Below, piece by piece: positions 15,847-24,563 of a stretch of 64,000 nt of DNA. Origin of the DNA: an uncultured Bacteroidales bacterium. Its GTDB lineage: Bacteria; Bacteroidota; Bacteroidia; Bacteroidales; Bacteroidaceae. Where the stretch lies: positions 1-64,000 of the forward strand of contig CADBWR010000019.1 of the NCBI GenBank assembly GCA_902798425.1. The letters run 5' to 3'. A program made the position numbers and the translations under genes. The notes below the pieces were generated by a model. It was not told where the DNA came from. It saw only the letters and a program-made list of their open reading frames with translations, and did not search any database. The first letter of the stretch is position 1. The number at the start of each line of letters is the position of its first letter.

Positions 15847-18336
15847 ATGTTTTGCATACAAGATAATCAATTTATTTCTCCAGCTGTGCCAGGCACACTG
15901 GAGAAACTTAACGAGGTGCTGGACTCGCCAAGGGTGAAATGGAAGATACAGACCATTCGTAGCGTCAGACAGCCAGAAGCCATCAAGCAATGGGCATCGA
16001 ACTCTGACTTCCAGAAGTTTTGTCTAAAGGAAGCAGGTAAGAAGAAAGCTGGTGAAACATTTCAGGCACTTACTGACGAAGAAAAGCTGGCACGCTGGGC
16101 TACAGCACTGAAGGAGAGTCTGCCACCACTGATATTCGGGGCTCGCGACTTCGACGAGACACCACTGAAGAAAGACCCGTCGCGCTCGATGAAGCGCAGG
16201 GTGTTGGCAGGAATACACCTGAGTGGCTTGTTTATGTTTGATGTTGACCATGTGGACAATCCGCGTGAAATATTCGAGCAGACACAAGCAGAGGGCTTCC
16301 CTTGGAAAGTGGTATTTGCGCACTTGACATCATCAGGAAAGGGACTACGACTGGTCTGCAAGGCCAAGGTGGAGGTCGGCAACATTGCCGACAACCAGAT
16401 AGAACTGGCCAAGGCACTGGGCGTCAAGGCTGATGCCAGCTGCATCGATGCGTCAAGAATCTCTTATGCTCCCATGCGGGAGGATGTGTATTATCTGAAT
16501 GAAAAAGAACTGCTGAACTATTACACGCACAGCTTCGATGAGTTAAGAGTTAAGAATGAAGAATTAAGAGTTGAGAATGAAGATGAAAGAAGCGACGAAT
16601 CAGAAGTCCCCTCTCCTATTGGAGAAGGCGGAGAAAGAGGCCTCTACCATGGGGTTGAATACGCCAAAATCTGTGAAGCGTGGCAGACCGCACAAGGTGG
16701 TGCTCCCGCCGCTGGAGATCGCCACCGAACAATGCTGCAAATGGCTCTCGACCTTAGGTATATCTGCGACAACCAGCCGGACATGGTCGACAGGGTGCTT
16801 AGAATGTGCGGATTTGTGCAAGACGTCATCAGAGAGCGAGGCGACAAGGAAGTCAGCGACATTGCTCATACGGCTTGTGAGCGAAAGCTCTACAAAGACA
16901 TCCCCAAAAGGATGCAAGGGGTACTTGAAAGTGTGGGTATTCATGCCAGCAACACCCCTACAGCTGCAAAGTCTGTGGGAACAGGTGAAGTGCCTTACGA
17001 ACAGTTCGCTGAAAGGTTGGAACCTCTCCTTTGCACCCCTTATGCCGAAGCCTGTAGAGGGGTGAGCAGGGCCAACTGGCTGGGCGCTGTGTTTGCCTCG
17101 GGTGCGATGTACTGCACCTTGCTGACCCGCTGTTGGTACAAGCACTTCGATGGTGGCATACAACGCATGAACCCGCAGGTGCTGATTATCGGACACCCTG
17201 CCTCGGGTAAGTCGTTTGCCAAGCATCTTGACGACCAGATTATGTGTTCCATGAGGGCACAGGACGAAGAGGTACGTCTGGCAGAGACACGCTACAAACA
17301 GGAGCAGAAAAAGCGTGGCACCTCCAGCAAAGCGCAGAAGCAGGACGCACTGGTGGAGCCTGAGGGCATGATACGCTATCTGCCTACGAAGACGTCTAAC
17401 AACATCTTCTTCCGTCGTTTGAAAAGGGCCAAGGAGATAGTCGACGGCGAACAGCTACCGCTGCACCTGTATATGTTCGACTCAGAGCTTGACTCCAGCA
17501 TCTCAGCACAAAGCGGTGGTGCGTGGATTGGGAAGCACGACCTGGAACTAAAGGCATTTCACAACGAACTGTCAGGTGTGGACTATGCCAATGGCGACAG
17601 TATCAACGACATCCTGCCCGTGTTCTGGAACAGCGTAACCACAGGTACCAACGTCAGCTTGCACAAAAAATTCACTTTGCGTAACATCAACGATGGCTTG
17701 TGTAGCCGTGTCGCCATCTTCCAGATGGAACGCGCCAACTTCAAGATGGTACGGAGAAATGTGGTGGACTGGAAGAACAACGAGGCACTGAAGCAGTGGG
17801 GCTTCAAACTGGAGCAGCTGCATGGTGAGCTGCCACTGCAGCGACTGGTAGACCACGTCTACGACCTCTGTGAGCTATCCGCACAAGAGGCAGAGGCTGC
17901 CAACGACCTGGTGCTAGACTACCTCAGAAAGCGTGCTGTATTCTATGCCACCTGGTTTACCATACCTCGCATCGTGGCCCGCCAATACAACGATTTCAAG
18001 AAGACAGGAAAGCTGGAAGTGACGGACGACGACCTGAAGTTTTCCACGCTGATGTACGATGCTGTGATATGGTTTCAGGACTACTTCTTTGGCCAGATGC
18101 TACAGGACTCGTGGGACAATGCGGAGCGCGAATATGTGCCACGCAGAAAGAACTCGAAGAATGCAGATGCCTATCGTGACCTGCCGGCTACCTTCACTAC
18201 GAAGGATGTTGAGGAACTGTTGAGTATAGAACAGTTCGCTGCATCAAAACAGTGTCAACGCTGGGTAACTCACGGATTTGTAGAGCGTGTAAAGAAAGGG
18301 AAATATAGAAAAATCATAAAAGAAATAATGATTTGA
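15847..18336 (+). CDS. VirE N-terminal/DUF3987 P-loop protein
   Basis: An 829-aa protein of the Bacteroidales VirE/DUF3987 type. The N-terminal part (about 1-220) matches the BT4734-like/VirE region, including SGLFMFDVDHVDNP. A DUF3987-like ATPase part follows, with a Walker A motif GHPASGKS (about 449-456) and a hydrophobic strand LYMFDSELD later on. Family members may be primase-helicase-like proteins of integrated elements; the activity is not proven. The linker between the parts (about 232-262) is built from repeat-derived sequence, ELRVKNEELRVEN followed by a palindromic PSPIGEGG stretch. The M15 peptidase gene follows after one base. Confidence 0.8.
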   Translation: MFCIQDNQFISPAVPGTLEKLNEVLDSPRVKWKIQTIRSVRQPEAIKQWASNSDFQKFCLKEAGKKKAGETFQALTDEEKLARWATALKESLPPLIFGARDFDETPLKKDPSRSMKRRVLAGIHLSGLFMFDVDHVDNPREIFEQTQAEGFPWKVVFAHLTSSGKGLRLVCKAKVEVGNIADNQIELAKALGVKADASCIDASRISYAPMREDVYYLNEKELLNYYTHSFDELRVKNEELRVENEDERSDESEVPSPIGEGGERGLYHGVEYAKICEAWQTAQGGAPAAGDRHRTMLQMALDLRYICDNQPDMVDRVLRMCGFVQDVIRERGDKEVSDIAHTACERKLYKDIPKRMQGVLESVGIHASNTPTAAKSVGTGEVPYEQFAERLEPLLCTPYAEACRGVSRANWLGAVFASGAMYCTLLTRCWYKHFDGGIQRMNPQVLIIGHPASGKSFAKHLDDQIMCSMRAQDEEVRLAETRYKQEQKKRGTSSKAQKQDALVEPEGMIRYLPTKTSNNIFFRRLKRAKEIVDGEQLPLHLYMFDSELDSSISAQSGGAWIGKHDLELKAFHNELSGVDYANGDSINDILPVFWNSVTTGTNVSLHKKFTLRNINDGLCSRVAIFQMERANFKMVRRNVVDWKNNEALKQWGFKLEQLHGELPLQRLVDHVYDLCELSAQEAEAANDLVLDYLRKRAVFYATWFTIPRIVARQYNDFKKTGKLEVTDDDLKFSTLMYDAVIWFQDYFFGQMLQDSWDNAEREYVPRRKNSKNADAYRDLPATFTTKDVEELLSIEQFAASKQCQRWVTHGFVERVKKGKYRKIIKEIMI
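16540..16628 (+). repeat. Repeat-derived linker inside the VirE gene
   Basis: Bases 16540-16583 are a tandem AGTTAAGA/AGAATGA repeat like the one in the gap at 46696-46740. Bases 16609-16628 form a CCTCTCC-TATT-GGAGAAGG imperfect palindrome. Both are read through in frame. Confidence 0.7.
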
Positions 18337-18337
18337 C

Positions 18338-18811
18338 ATGACTAACGTAACGATTAATCAAGAAGTCAGACTCAGCGAGCATTTTAAGCTCGCTGAGCTC
18401 TGCAAAACAAGCGTGAGGACTGCGGACGGGAACATACCCAGTCATGCAGCCATAGAGAACCTGAAGCGGCTCTGCGGGTGGCTGGAGATGCTACGTTCAG
18501 AGTGGAACAAGCGCTATGGTGATGGCGACGACCCGATAATCATCAATAGTGGCTATCGGAGTGCTCAGGTGAACAAGGCGGTGGGTGGTGTAGCGACGTC
18601 GAACCACTTGACGGGGTGCGCCGTAGACATCCGCGTGCTGGGTATGGAACAGTTGCTTCGCTATGCAGTCATCCTGCTGGACATCAGCGACGAGTTGCAA
18701 GAGGACTTCGACGAGTTGCTGATGGAGCGCAACGCCAAAGGCACCTACTGGCTGCACTTTGCCGTAAGGCCAGAGGGCAACAGGCGGAAAATAAGGCTGA
18801 TTACTTGTTGA
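18338..18811 (+). CDS. M15-family peptidase (D-Ala-D-Ala carboxypeptidase/endolysin-like)
   Basis: The 157-aa product has the Peptidase_M15_3 pattern: NSGYRSAQVNKAVGG (residues about 68-82), then SNHLTGCAVDIR with the zinc ligands H and D, and WLHFAV with the third ligand. Such enzymes cut peptidoglycan cross-links and are common in phage lysis modules. There is no signal peptide, as for endolysins. It follows the VirE gene directly, a pairing typical of Bacteroidales cassettes that also contain an HU-like gene. Confidence 0.88.
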   Translation: MTNVTINQEVRLSEHFKLAELCKTSVRTADGNIPSHAAIENLKRLCGWLEMLRSEWNKRYGDGDDPIIINSGYRSAQVNKAVGGVATSNHLTGCAVDIRVLGMEQLLRYAVILLDISDELQEDFDELLMERNAKGTYWLHFAVRPEGNRRKIRLITC

Positions 18812-18849
18812 AGGAATGTCACCGAAGGGATAGGCACTATGAAGGTATG

Positions 18850-18873
18850 TGTGACAGGGACGTCCCTGTCACA
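18850..18873. repeat. REP-like palindrome, copy 2 (perfect)
   Basis: A 24-bp perfect palindrome: TGTGACAGGGAC followed by its reverse complement GTCCCTGTCACA. It lies after the M15 gene and overlaps the stop codon of a minus-strand gene remnant. It may act as a terminator on both strands. Confidence 0.85.
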
Positions 18874-18976
18874 TACTCCTTTCTTCGCGTGCTTGACGGA
18901 TTTCCTCGTTAATTTCTTCAAGAGTCATTTCGGGGAACTTACCGCTTTCTGCCATTTTACGCATTTCACGAACCGC
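18869..18976 (-). pseudogene. C-terminal remnant of an antitoxin-like protein
   Basis: On the minus strand an open fragment without its own start reads AVREMRKMAESGKFPEMTLE and then EINEEIRQAREERSM before a stop that lies inside the REP palindrome. The TLEEIN...AREER ending is usual for small antitoxin-like proteins in Bacteroidetes. An in-frame stop lies just upstream of AVREM, so the N-terminal part is lost. Confidence 0.45.
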
Positions 18977-19057
18977 TCATCGGTTCTTCCTTAGGAGTCG
19001 CCTTGGGATTACAGGGGGGGCCTTTGATCATGGGCCACGGTCCGCTTTAAAAATGCC

Positions 19058-19348
19058 TCAGCAGAACCGGATGTCGGTAATCACCTGACTACCGACATAC
19101 TGGTTCAGTTGGGCTACCAGTTCCTGACGGCGCATAGACAAATCGGAGCGCAGGGCAGGACTGGAGAGACGCACAAAGAGCGTCTGGTTATAAATATAGG
19201 TGTTCAACGTGTAGCGCTCAGCAACGGGACCCGCTATCTGGGGCCACGCCTCTACCAACCGCTTCTGCAGCAGTGGCATCTCTAACCCTTGCTCGCGCAA
19301 ATTGCGCAGAATGAGGTCCTTGACTGATTGTACGTCGCGCTTGAACAC
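19058..19348 (-). CDS. DUF721 (DciA-like) protein
   Basis: The 96-aa product (MFKRDVQSVKDLILRNLREQ) has the DUF721 pattern with WPQIAGPVAERYT and a C-terminal LVAQLNQYVG segment. In actinobacteria and others, DciA helps load the replicative helicase; DUF721 genes often sit next to recF. Here it lies two genes downstream of recF on the same strand, separated by a DUF4923 gene. Length is typical for Bacteroidetes. Confidence 0.85.
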   Translation of the reverse strand: MFKRDVQSVKDLILRNLREQGLEMPLLQKRLVEAWPQIAGPVAERYTLNTYIYNQTLFVRLSSPALRSDLSMRRQELVAQLNQYVGSQVITDIRFC

Positions 19349-19356
19349 GGTTCGTA

Positions 19357-19971
19357 TTATTTCTTCATATCAAAACCTAGACGGATGCCGTCGTAGTTCT
19401 TGGAGAGCTCGCCAACCTTCTGCGCGGTATCGTTGCCACTCATGGTAGCCATCATCTGCAGCACGGTGAGCAGTTTCTTTGACTCGAAAAGCAGCGAGAT
19501 GCCACCATATTCGCGCTTGGCATAGCAGTTGAAACTGAGTAAGAGGGTCTTCATCGTGACCTTGGCGGTCTTCTCGTCGAGGGTCCACGAGCCACTGAAC
19601 TGGTGACCAGAGATAGAGGCTGTGAACGTACCGTCTTCATTGAAGGTAGCAAAGGTGTTCTGGGCTGTCAGACCAGCCTTCTGGAGGTAAGGAGCCATCT
19701 CTTGCTCGATTTTCGTGGCGGCAACTTCACCACCGGCCTTGGCTAACAGATTCTCGCTGGTGAAGGCACAACCAGGGCCATTGTAATGCCAGGTGCCTAC
19801 CATGCCTTGTTTGGTAACCTTGTCAAGACCAATTACGCTGCTGAAAGCATTAGCCAGCGTACCTCCACTTGCTACAGTCTTCAGCAGAGTGCCTGCTCCA
19901 CACGATGTAACCACCACCGCTGCTGTTACCATCAGCACGAGGGCAGTCATTGTTGTTACGATTTTCTTCAT
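19357..19971 (-). CDS. DUF4923 lipoprotein
   Basis: The 204-aa form starts at MKKIVTTMTALVLMV (a start three codons earlier, at 19980, is also possible). A signal peptide is followed by a lipobox-like VTSC, so the protein is a predicted lipoprotein. The mature part contains GMVGTWHYNGPGCAF and a GSWTLDEKTAKVTM strand, matching Bacteroidales DUF4923 proteins of unknown function. It lies between DUF721 (8-base gap) and recF. Confidence 0.8.
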   Translation of the reverse strand: MKKIVTTMTALVLMVTAAVVVTSCGAGTLLKTVASGGTLANAFSSVIGLDKVTKQGMVGTWHYNGPGCAFTSENLLAKAGGEVAATKIEQEMAPYLQKAGLTAQNTFATFNEDGTFTASISGHQFSGSWTLDEKTAKVTMKTLLLSFNCYAKREYGGISLLFESKKLLTVLQMMATMSGNDTAQKVGELSKNYDGIRLGFDMKK

Positions 19972-20018
19972 ATGTTTCATTTTGGAAGAAGTTAAAGAAG
20001 TTAAAGAAGTTATAGAAG

Positions 20019-21161
20019 TTAAGAGGAGTTGGAGGAGGACCTCACTTCTCCCTGACTGACGTGAAAAATTTGGTAGTCAAGAGCTGACGTGCTGAGTATT
20101 TGGTCAAGATGGTCACGATTGGTATCGGTGATAAAGATTTGACCAAAATTGTCGCTGGAAACCAGACGGACAATCTGCTCTACACGCTGGGCGTCGAGCT
20201 TGTCGAAGATATCGTCGAGCAGCAAGAGAGGCGTGGTCTGAGAACCAGTCCGCTTCAGGAAGTCAAATTGTGCCAACTTCAGCGCAATGACGTAGGTCTT
20301 ATTCTGTCCCTGCGAACCCTCACGTTTCATCAGGTGGCCATCGAGGGTAAACTCCAGATCGTCACGATGGACACCATGCAATGAGTAGCCCACGGCGAGG
20401 TCTTTATGGCGGTCGCGCTGGATAACGTCCAACAGGGGGCCGCGCTGACAGTGCGACACATAGGTCAGCCCTACCCGCTCCTGTCCACTGGAAATGTGCT
20501 GATAATACTCTTGAAAGAGGGGTACGAGTTCGTCAACAAAGGCACGGCGCTTGGCATAGAGCACCTCGCCAGCCTCTGCCATCTGCTCTTCCCAAAGCTG
20601 TAGCACCAAGGTATCGGGCGCAGGGTCCTCCATCTTCAGTAGGATGTTACGCTGCTGCAAGGCATTATTGTAGCGGCTCAGCGCATCGATATACGAACGG
20701 TCGTACTGGGCAATAACCATATCCATCAGTTTGCGACGTTCCTCACTGCCACCCTCAATAAGCAAGGCGTCAGCAGGTGACACGACGACGAGGGGTATCA
20801 ATCCGATGTGTTCAGAGAGTCGCTTATACTCTTTCTTGTTGCGCTTGAAATGTTTCTTCTGACCTCGCTTCATGCCCACAGAGATTGTCAGCAGTTCGCT
20901 ATTAGCCATTGGCTCTTGGCTTTCTGCGCCTACAGCCTGATACTGTCCCTCTATCATGCAGAAAGGTTCCTCGTGGCGGATGACTTGAGCGTCAATGGGG
21001 TTCGATGCCGAGCGACAGAACGACAGATAGTACACAGCATCGAGCACATTGGTCTTGCCCATGCCGTTGCTGCCAATGAAGCAGTTCATCTTGGGCGACA
21101 GCTCCAACTGGGCCTCGCCAATATTCTTGTAGTTCAGTATCGACAGCTTTCTAAGAATCAT
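20019..21161 (-). CDS. recF: DNA replication and repair protein RecF
   Basis: RecF is an SMC-like ATPase that helps load RecA at gapped DNA. The start at 21161 gives MILRKLSILNYKNIGEAQLE with Walker A GSNGMGKT (residues 30-37); the C-terminal part has LLLLDDIFDKLDAQR (Walker B) and FITDTN. The longer open frame (to 21224) would read through the promoter and is rejected. Length, 380 aa, is typical. A segment AESQEPMANSEL (about 104-115) is encoded by repeat sequence like that in intergenic gaps and looks like a small insertion. Confidence 0.95.
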   Translation of the reverse strand: MILRKLSILNYKNIGEAQLELSPKMNCFIGSNGMGKTNVLDAVYYLSFCRSASNPIDAQVIRHEEPFCMIEGQYQAVGAESQEPMANSELLTISVGMKRGQKKHFKRNKKEYKRLSEHIGLIPLVVVSPADALLIEGGSEERRKLMDMVIAQYDRSYIDALSRYNNALQQRNILLKMEDPAPDTLVLQLWEEQMAEAGEVLYAKRRAFVDELVPLFQEYYQHISSGQERVGLTYVSHCQRGPLLDVIQRDRHKDLAVGYSLHGVHRDDLEFTLDGHLMKREGSQGQNKTYVIALKLAQFDFLKRTGSQTTPLLLLDDIFDKLDAQRVEQIVRLVSSDNFGQIFITDTNRDHLDQILSTSALDYQIFHVSQGEVRSSSNSS

Positions 21162-21169
21162 TTCGACTG

Positions 21170-21290
21170 CAAAGGTACGAATAAGCGAGGAGAATACAAA
21201 AGGAAAACTCGTTTTTCTTTTCATTCTCGAGCGAAAGTGCTTTCGACGAAGTCAAAGGTACGAATAAGCGAGGAGAATACAAAACAAAAA
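21170..21290 (-). promoter_or_regulatory. Double-promoter repeat before recF
   Basis: Two copies of a 30-bp unit on the minus strand, each with TTTTG, 19 bp, TACCTTTG (-7 boxes at 21170-21177 and 21253-21260, 83 bp apart). Between them is a TTCGAAA-like palindromic spacer. The gene-proximal copy should start transcription only a few bases before the recF ATG. Confidence 0.75.
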
Positions 21291-21300
21291 TGAGTTTTGT

Positions 21301-21331
21301 TTTGTCTACAGAGTTTTTTTTCGTATCTTTG
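21301..21331 (+). promoter_or_regulatory. Promoter of the outer-membrane barrel gene
   Basis: TTTG 21301-21304, 19-bp spacer, TATCTTTG 21324-21331. The start codon is at 21375. Confidence 0.75.
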
Positions 21332-21374
21332 CAGCCAACAAAACTAAAGCTATGAATATAAAGGGTGTAAAAAC

Positions 21375-23090
21375 ATGAGAACATTTATACTATCTTCGTT
21401 TCTATTCGTAGTCTGTACTATAGGTTTGATGGCAGCAGAGGGACAACCTGTTGTTGAAATGCATGCCGACAGAACCATTATCTATCCACAACGGATGGAA
21501 CTCAGTGGCGAGGAGACGCTGATGGACATTCTGGAGATGTATCCTGAATTGATGGTGGCAGGTTTCGACGACCTGCTGAAGGGAGGAAGTCCTTTTGACA
21601 GTTGGCAGTTGCGCATGGACAATGTGGCGATAAGTGGCGACACTCGTCTGATGCTCACACAGATTAAAGCCAGAAATATCAACAAGATACAGATATGCGA
21701 CAATGCTGGTGTGGCGAAGGGACGTACGGGCGATGGGCGCGTCATCGACATTAATCTGCTACAGGCAGAAGAGGGGGCACACGGCAATGTCTCGCTGCAA
21801 GGAGCAACCGACCGTATGCTGAGTCCATCGCTTAATATGCACTACGGCTGCCCCAGCACGGATATCTGGTCGTCAGTAACCTATAAACATACCGACATAT
21901 CTGGACAGGTGGACAATACGGAGAACCTGCATGTCCAAATGACTAATCGTTTCTCACCACGCGACCGCCTGCTAAGCTACATCACGCAGTCATCGTCTGT
22001 CAGCGATGCAGGAACGTTCGGAAACCTGAAACACGGCCGCAGCGAGTCCATCATGGCCCGCTTTCGTTATTTCCACACCTTCAACGAACAAGGTACCGAG
22101 CTGCTGACTGCAGTTTCGTGGCAGCACAAGAACAATCCCAACGACGTGCTGAACACGCCACAGCAGACGTATAGACGCGTGAACTCACACACGAATTCAC
22201 CACTGTGGATACTTGAGCTGAACACACCACTGCCCGTAAAAGGACTCTCGATGATGGTTGGCTATGAGGGCGATCTTGACGTGAACCGCTATGGCATCCA
22301 GCAGAGCCCTGTCGAGGGCAAGGCGTTCGACGAGGAGAGTACCTACCAGCTGATGAACAATGACTTCTACCTACAACTCAACTACCTCGTAGGACCACTG
22401 CGCCTGACAGTAGGCGACCGTGTGATGTTCTACCACTACCAGCAGAAAGGATATGTCGATAACTGGTCGAAGAATTCGACACGCAACAATTTTCACGCCA
22501 GTATTATTGTCAAAGCTGCCTGTCGCCATCAACTGCAGGCTGCCTATTTCAGGAAATTCCGCAATCCGTCGGCTATGGGTGTATTTCCCGAACTATGGCC
22601 TAACACCGCAGGAGCACTCAAGGGGGGCAATCCCTTACTCGACGAGACCAAGATAAACCAATACAAGCTTGCTTACAATTATGGTACACGTCGCACAAAT
22701 ATTTCGCTAACGGGCAGCATCTACAACACTTCAGGTGACGAGGACTATTGGACCATCAACGGAGCCTTCTACCAGAGGCTGGGCATCCTATCACTGACAG
22801 GTGGCTTCGATGTATGTCAGCTGAAGACATCGGGAGCGCCCAACACCACCTTCGCAGACATCCGTCTATCACCCACCCTGAACATTCCCTACCAATGGCA
22901 GGTTGCCAGCCATCTGGTGTGGTACTCTAAGGATGCGCCACGTCGCGCCATGATGGACAATACCGCTTTCTATGCTTCAATACAACTGAACAAGCGACTT
23001 CTCCGTCATTGGGATTTGCAGATACAGTGGCACGACATTTTCTACAGCAAATGGGCTGCCTGTCTTGCTGGGGTTATGTATAGATTCTGA
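21375..23090 (+). CDS. Outer-membrane beta-barrel protein (TonB-receptor-like)
   Basis: The 571-aa product has a signal peptide (MRTFILSSFLFVVCTIGLMA), a plug-like N-terminal part with the phrase GDTRLMLTQIKARNINKIQI and KGRTGDGRVIDINL (about 85-140), and alternating amphipathic strands to an aromatic C-terminus (MYRF). This fits outer-membrane beta-barrel proteins related to TonB-dependent receptors, but it is shorter than a full receptor and no TonB box is evident. Substrate unknown. It is divergent from recF. Confidence 0.7.
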   Translation: MRTFILSSFLFVVCTIGLMAAEGQPVVEMHADRTIIYPQRMELSGEETLMDILEMYPELMVAGFDDLLKGGSPFDSWQLRMDNVAISGDTRLMLTQIKARNINKIQICDNAGVAKGRTGDGRVIDINLLQAEEGAHGNVSLQGATDRMLSPSLNMHYGCPSTDIWSSVTYKHTDISGQVDNTENLHVQMTNRFSPRDRLLSYITQSSSVSDAGTFGNLKHGRSESIMARFRYFHTFNEQGTELLTAVSWQHKNNPNDVLNTPQQTYRRVNSHTNSPLWILELNTPLPVKGLSMMVGYEGDLDVNRYGIQQSPVEGKAFDEESTYQLMNNDFYLQLNYLVGPLRLTVGDRVMFYHYQQKGYVDNWSKNSTRNNFHASIIVKAACRHQLQAAYFRKFRNPSAMGVFPELWPNTAGALKGGNPLLDETKINQYKLAYNYGTRRTNISLTGSIYNTSGDEDYWTINGAFYQRLGILSLTGGFDVCQLKTSGAPNTTFADIRLSPTLNIPYQWQVASHLVWYSKDAPRRAMMDNTAFYASIQLNKRLLRHWDLQIQWHDIFYSKWAACLAGVMYRF

Positions 23091-23286
23091 GGCTTTTCTT
23101 TTGTTTTTTACTCACTTATTCTTTGACCTAAAGGTACAAAGTGTGGCGTTGCAATCGTACCTTTGAAACTGCGTTTCGAAAATTCTTTGACCTAAAGGTA
23201 CAAAGTGTGGCGTTGCAATCTTTCGTTCGAAAAAACAAAAAAAATTGGCTTTTCTTTTGTTTTTTACTCACTTATTCGTACCTTTG
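23091..23286 (+). promoter_or_regulatory. Double-promoter repeat before the TPR gene
   Basis: Two direct repeats: unit A (31 bp, 23091-23121 and 23247-23277, GGCTTTTCTTTTG...) and unit B (39 bp, 23118-23156 and 23182-23220, containing CTTTGACCTAAAGGTACAAAG-like sequence). -7 boxes TACCTTTG occur at 23158-23165 and 23279-23286; the second has a TTTG 19 bp upstream (23256-23259) and is the likely promoter of the gene at 23341. Confidence 0.75.
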
Positions 23287-23340
23287 CACCCGATTTATGT
23301 CCTATTAACAAGAAAAAACAAAAAAAACAAAACAATAAAA

Positions 23341-23994
23341 ATGGCAACAAACAATCAGAACGCAGCTCCCGTTGAGGAGCAGCAGGTCACAAAGACCGAG
23401 GCCTTCTTCGATAAGTACAAGAAGGCTATTGTTGGCTGCGTAGCAGCTATCATCGCTATCGTTGTATGCGTAATTCTCGCAAACACCTATTATTTTAAGC
23501 CCCGTGCCAATGAGGCCAGCACTGAGCTTGCCAAGAGTCAGGAGCTTTTCGACCAGCAGCAGTATGACAAGGCGCTGGTTGGTTTCCAGAAGGTCGCTGC
23601 CGACTACAGCTCTACCGATGCTGGCAATCTGGCTCAGCTCTATATCGGTATCTGCCAGGCTAATCTGGGCAAATGGCAGGAGGCTGTCAATGCGCTGGAG
23701 CAATTCAGTGGTCAGGGCGACCAGATGATTAGCCCCGCAGCAGAGGGTGCACTGGGCAACGCTTACGCTAACCTGAACCAGTTGGACAAGGCTGTTGAGC
23801 ACCTGAAGAAGGCTGCCGAGATGGCTGACAACAACTCGCTCTCTCCCACATTCCTCATCCAAGCCGGTGAGATTCTGGAGAGTCAGAACAAGAAGGACGA
23901 GGCCTTGAAGTTGTATGAAGAGGTGAAGGAGAAGTACTTCAACTCTATGCAGTACCAGAGCATCGACAAGTACATCGAGAGATGTAAGATGTAA
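23341..23994 (+). CDS. Membrane-anchored tetratricopeptide repeat protein
   Basis: The start at 23341 (MATNNQNAAPVEEQQ) is used; an upstream in-frame extension covers the promoter. The 217-aa protein has one membrane span (about 30-50) and TPR-type helices after it: LFDQQQYDKALVGFQKVAAD, AQLYIGICQANLGKWQEAVN, then NAYANLNQLDKAVEHLKKAA and a C-terminal DEALKLYEEVKEKY. It resembles periplasmic TPR proteins that serve as assembly scaffolds. The function is not known. Confidence 0.85.
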   Translation: MATNNQNAAPVEEQQVTKTEAFFDKYKKAIVGCVAAIIAIVVCVILANTYYFKPRANEASTELAKSQELFDQQQYDKALVGFQKVAADYSSTDAGNLAQLYIGICQANLGKWQEAVNALEQFSGQGDQMISPAAEGALGNAYANLNQLDKAVEHLKKAAEMADNNSLSPTFLIQAGEILESQNKKDEALKLYEEVKEKYFNSMQYQSIDKYIERCKM

Positions 23995-24039
23995 GATGTA
24001 AGATGTCTGATGGAAGAGGTAAGATGTCTGATGTAAGAT
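23986..24039. repeat. Tandem (G)TAAGATGT/CTGATG repeat
   Basis: Copies of GTAAGATGT and CTGATG begin in the last codons of the TPR gene and fill the gap to ribH. The same repeat family occurs at 48589-48635. Confidence 0.75.
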
Positions 24040-24510
24040 ATGGCAACTAAGAATCTGTCTGAATACAATGCCGCCAAAGTACCCGATGCATCGAATATGA
24101 TTTTCGGCATCGTGGTGTCTGAGTGGAACCCCGAAATAACGGGGGCACTGCTTGACGGCTGCGTATCGACACTTGAGAAGCATGGCGCACTGCCCGAGAA
24201 CATTCATGTAAAGACGGTTCCCGGCTCCTTTGAGCTCATCTATGGCGCACGTCAGATGACGCTTAACGACGGCTATGACGCCATCATCGTGTTAGGCTGC
24301 GTCATCCGTGGAGAGACCCCACACTTTGACTACATCTGTCAGGGGGTTACCCAAGGTATAGCTCGTCTCAATGCCACCAACAACATCCCCGTAGTCTACG
24401 GACTGCTGACTACAGAGAATATGCAGCAGGCTATGGACCGTGCTGGCGGACGATTGGGCAATAAGGGCGACGAGTGTGCTGTGGTAGCTATCAAGATGGC
24501 TAAATTCTGA
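24040..24510 (+). CDS. ribH: 6,7-dimethyl-8-ribityllumazine synthase
   Basis: It condenses a pyrimidinedione with dihydroxybutanone phosphate in riboflavin synthesis. The family motifs are clear: [13 protein letters not shown] (residues about 22-34), the substrate loop [13 protein letters not shown], and [17 protein letters not shown] with the catalytic-site histidine. Length 156 aa is standard. It follows the TPR gene on the same strand after a tandem-repeat gap; other rib genes are not in the window. Confidence 0.96.
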   Translation: MATKNLSEYNAAKVPDASNMIFGIVVSEWNPEITGALLDGCVSTLEKHGALPENIHVKTVPGSFELIYGARQMTLNDGYDAIIVLGCVIRGETPHFDYICQGVTQGIARLNATNNIPVVYGLLTTENMQQAMDRAGGRLGNKGDECAVVAIKMAKF

Positions 24511-24563
24511 GAAAAAGAAATACTAATTTACAGCAATTAATGTACCATTAAAAAGAAACAGCT

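Noticed and set aside
16571-17226. Long overlapping frames on both strands inside the VirE gene
   Set aside because: They are shadows of a clear P-loop gene and have no family resemblance.
21162-21224. Longer RecF start
   Set aside because: The extra 21 residues are translated from the promoter; RecF homology begins at 21161.
23245-23340. Longer start of the TPR gene
   Set aside because: The extra residues come from the duplicated promoter repeat.
24511-24563. Possible riboswitch near ribH
   Set aside because: The space before and after ribH is too short and holds tandem repeats or nothing structured.
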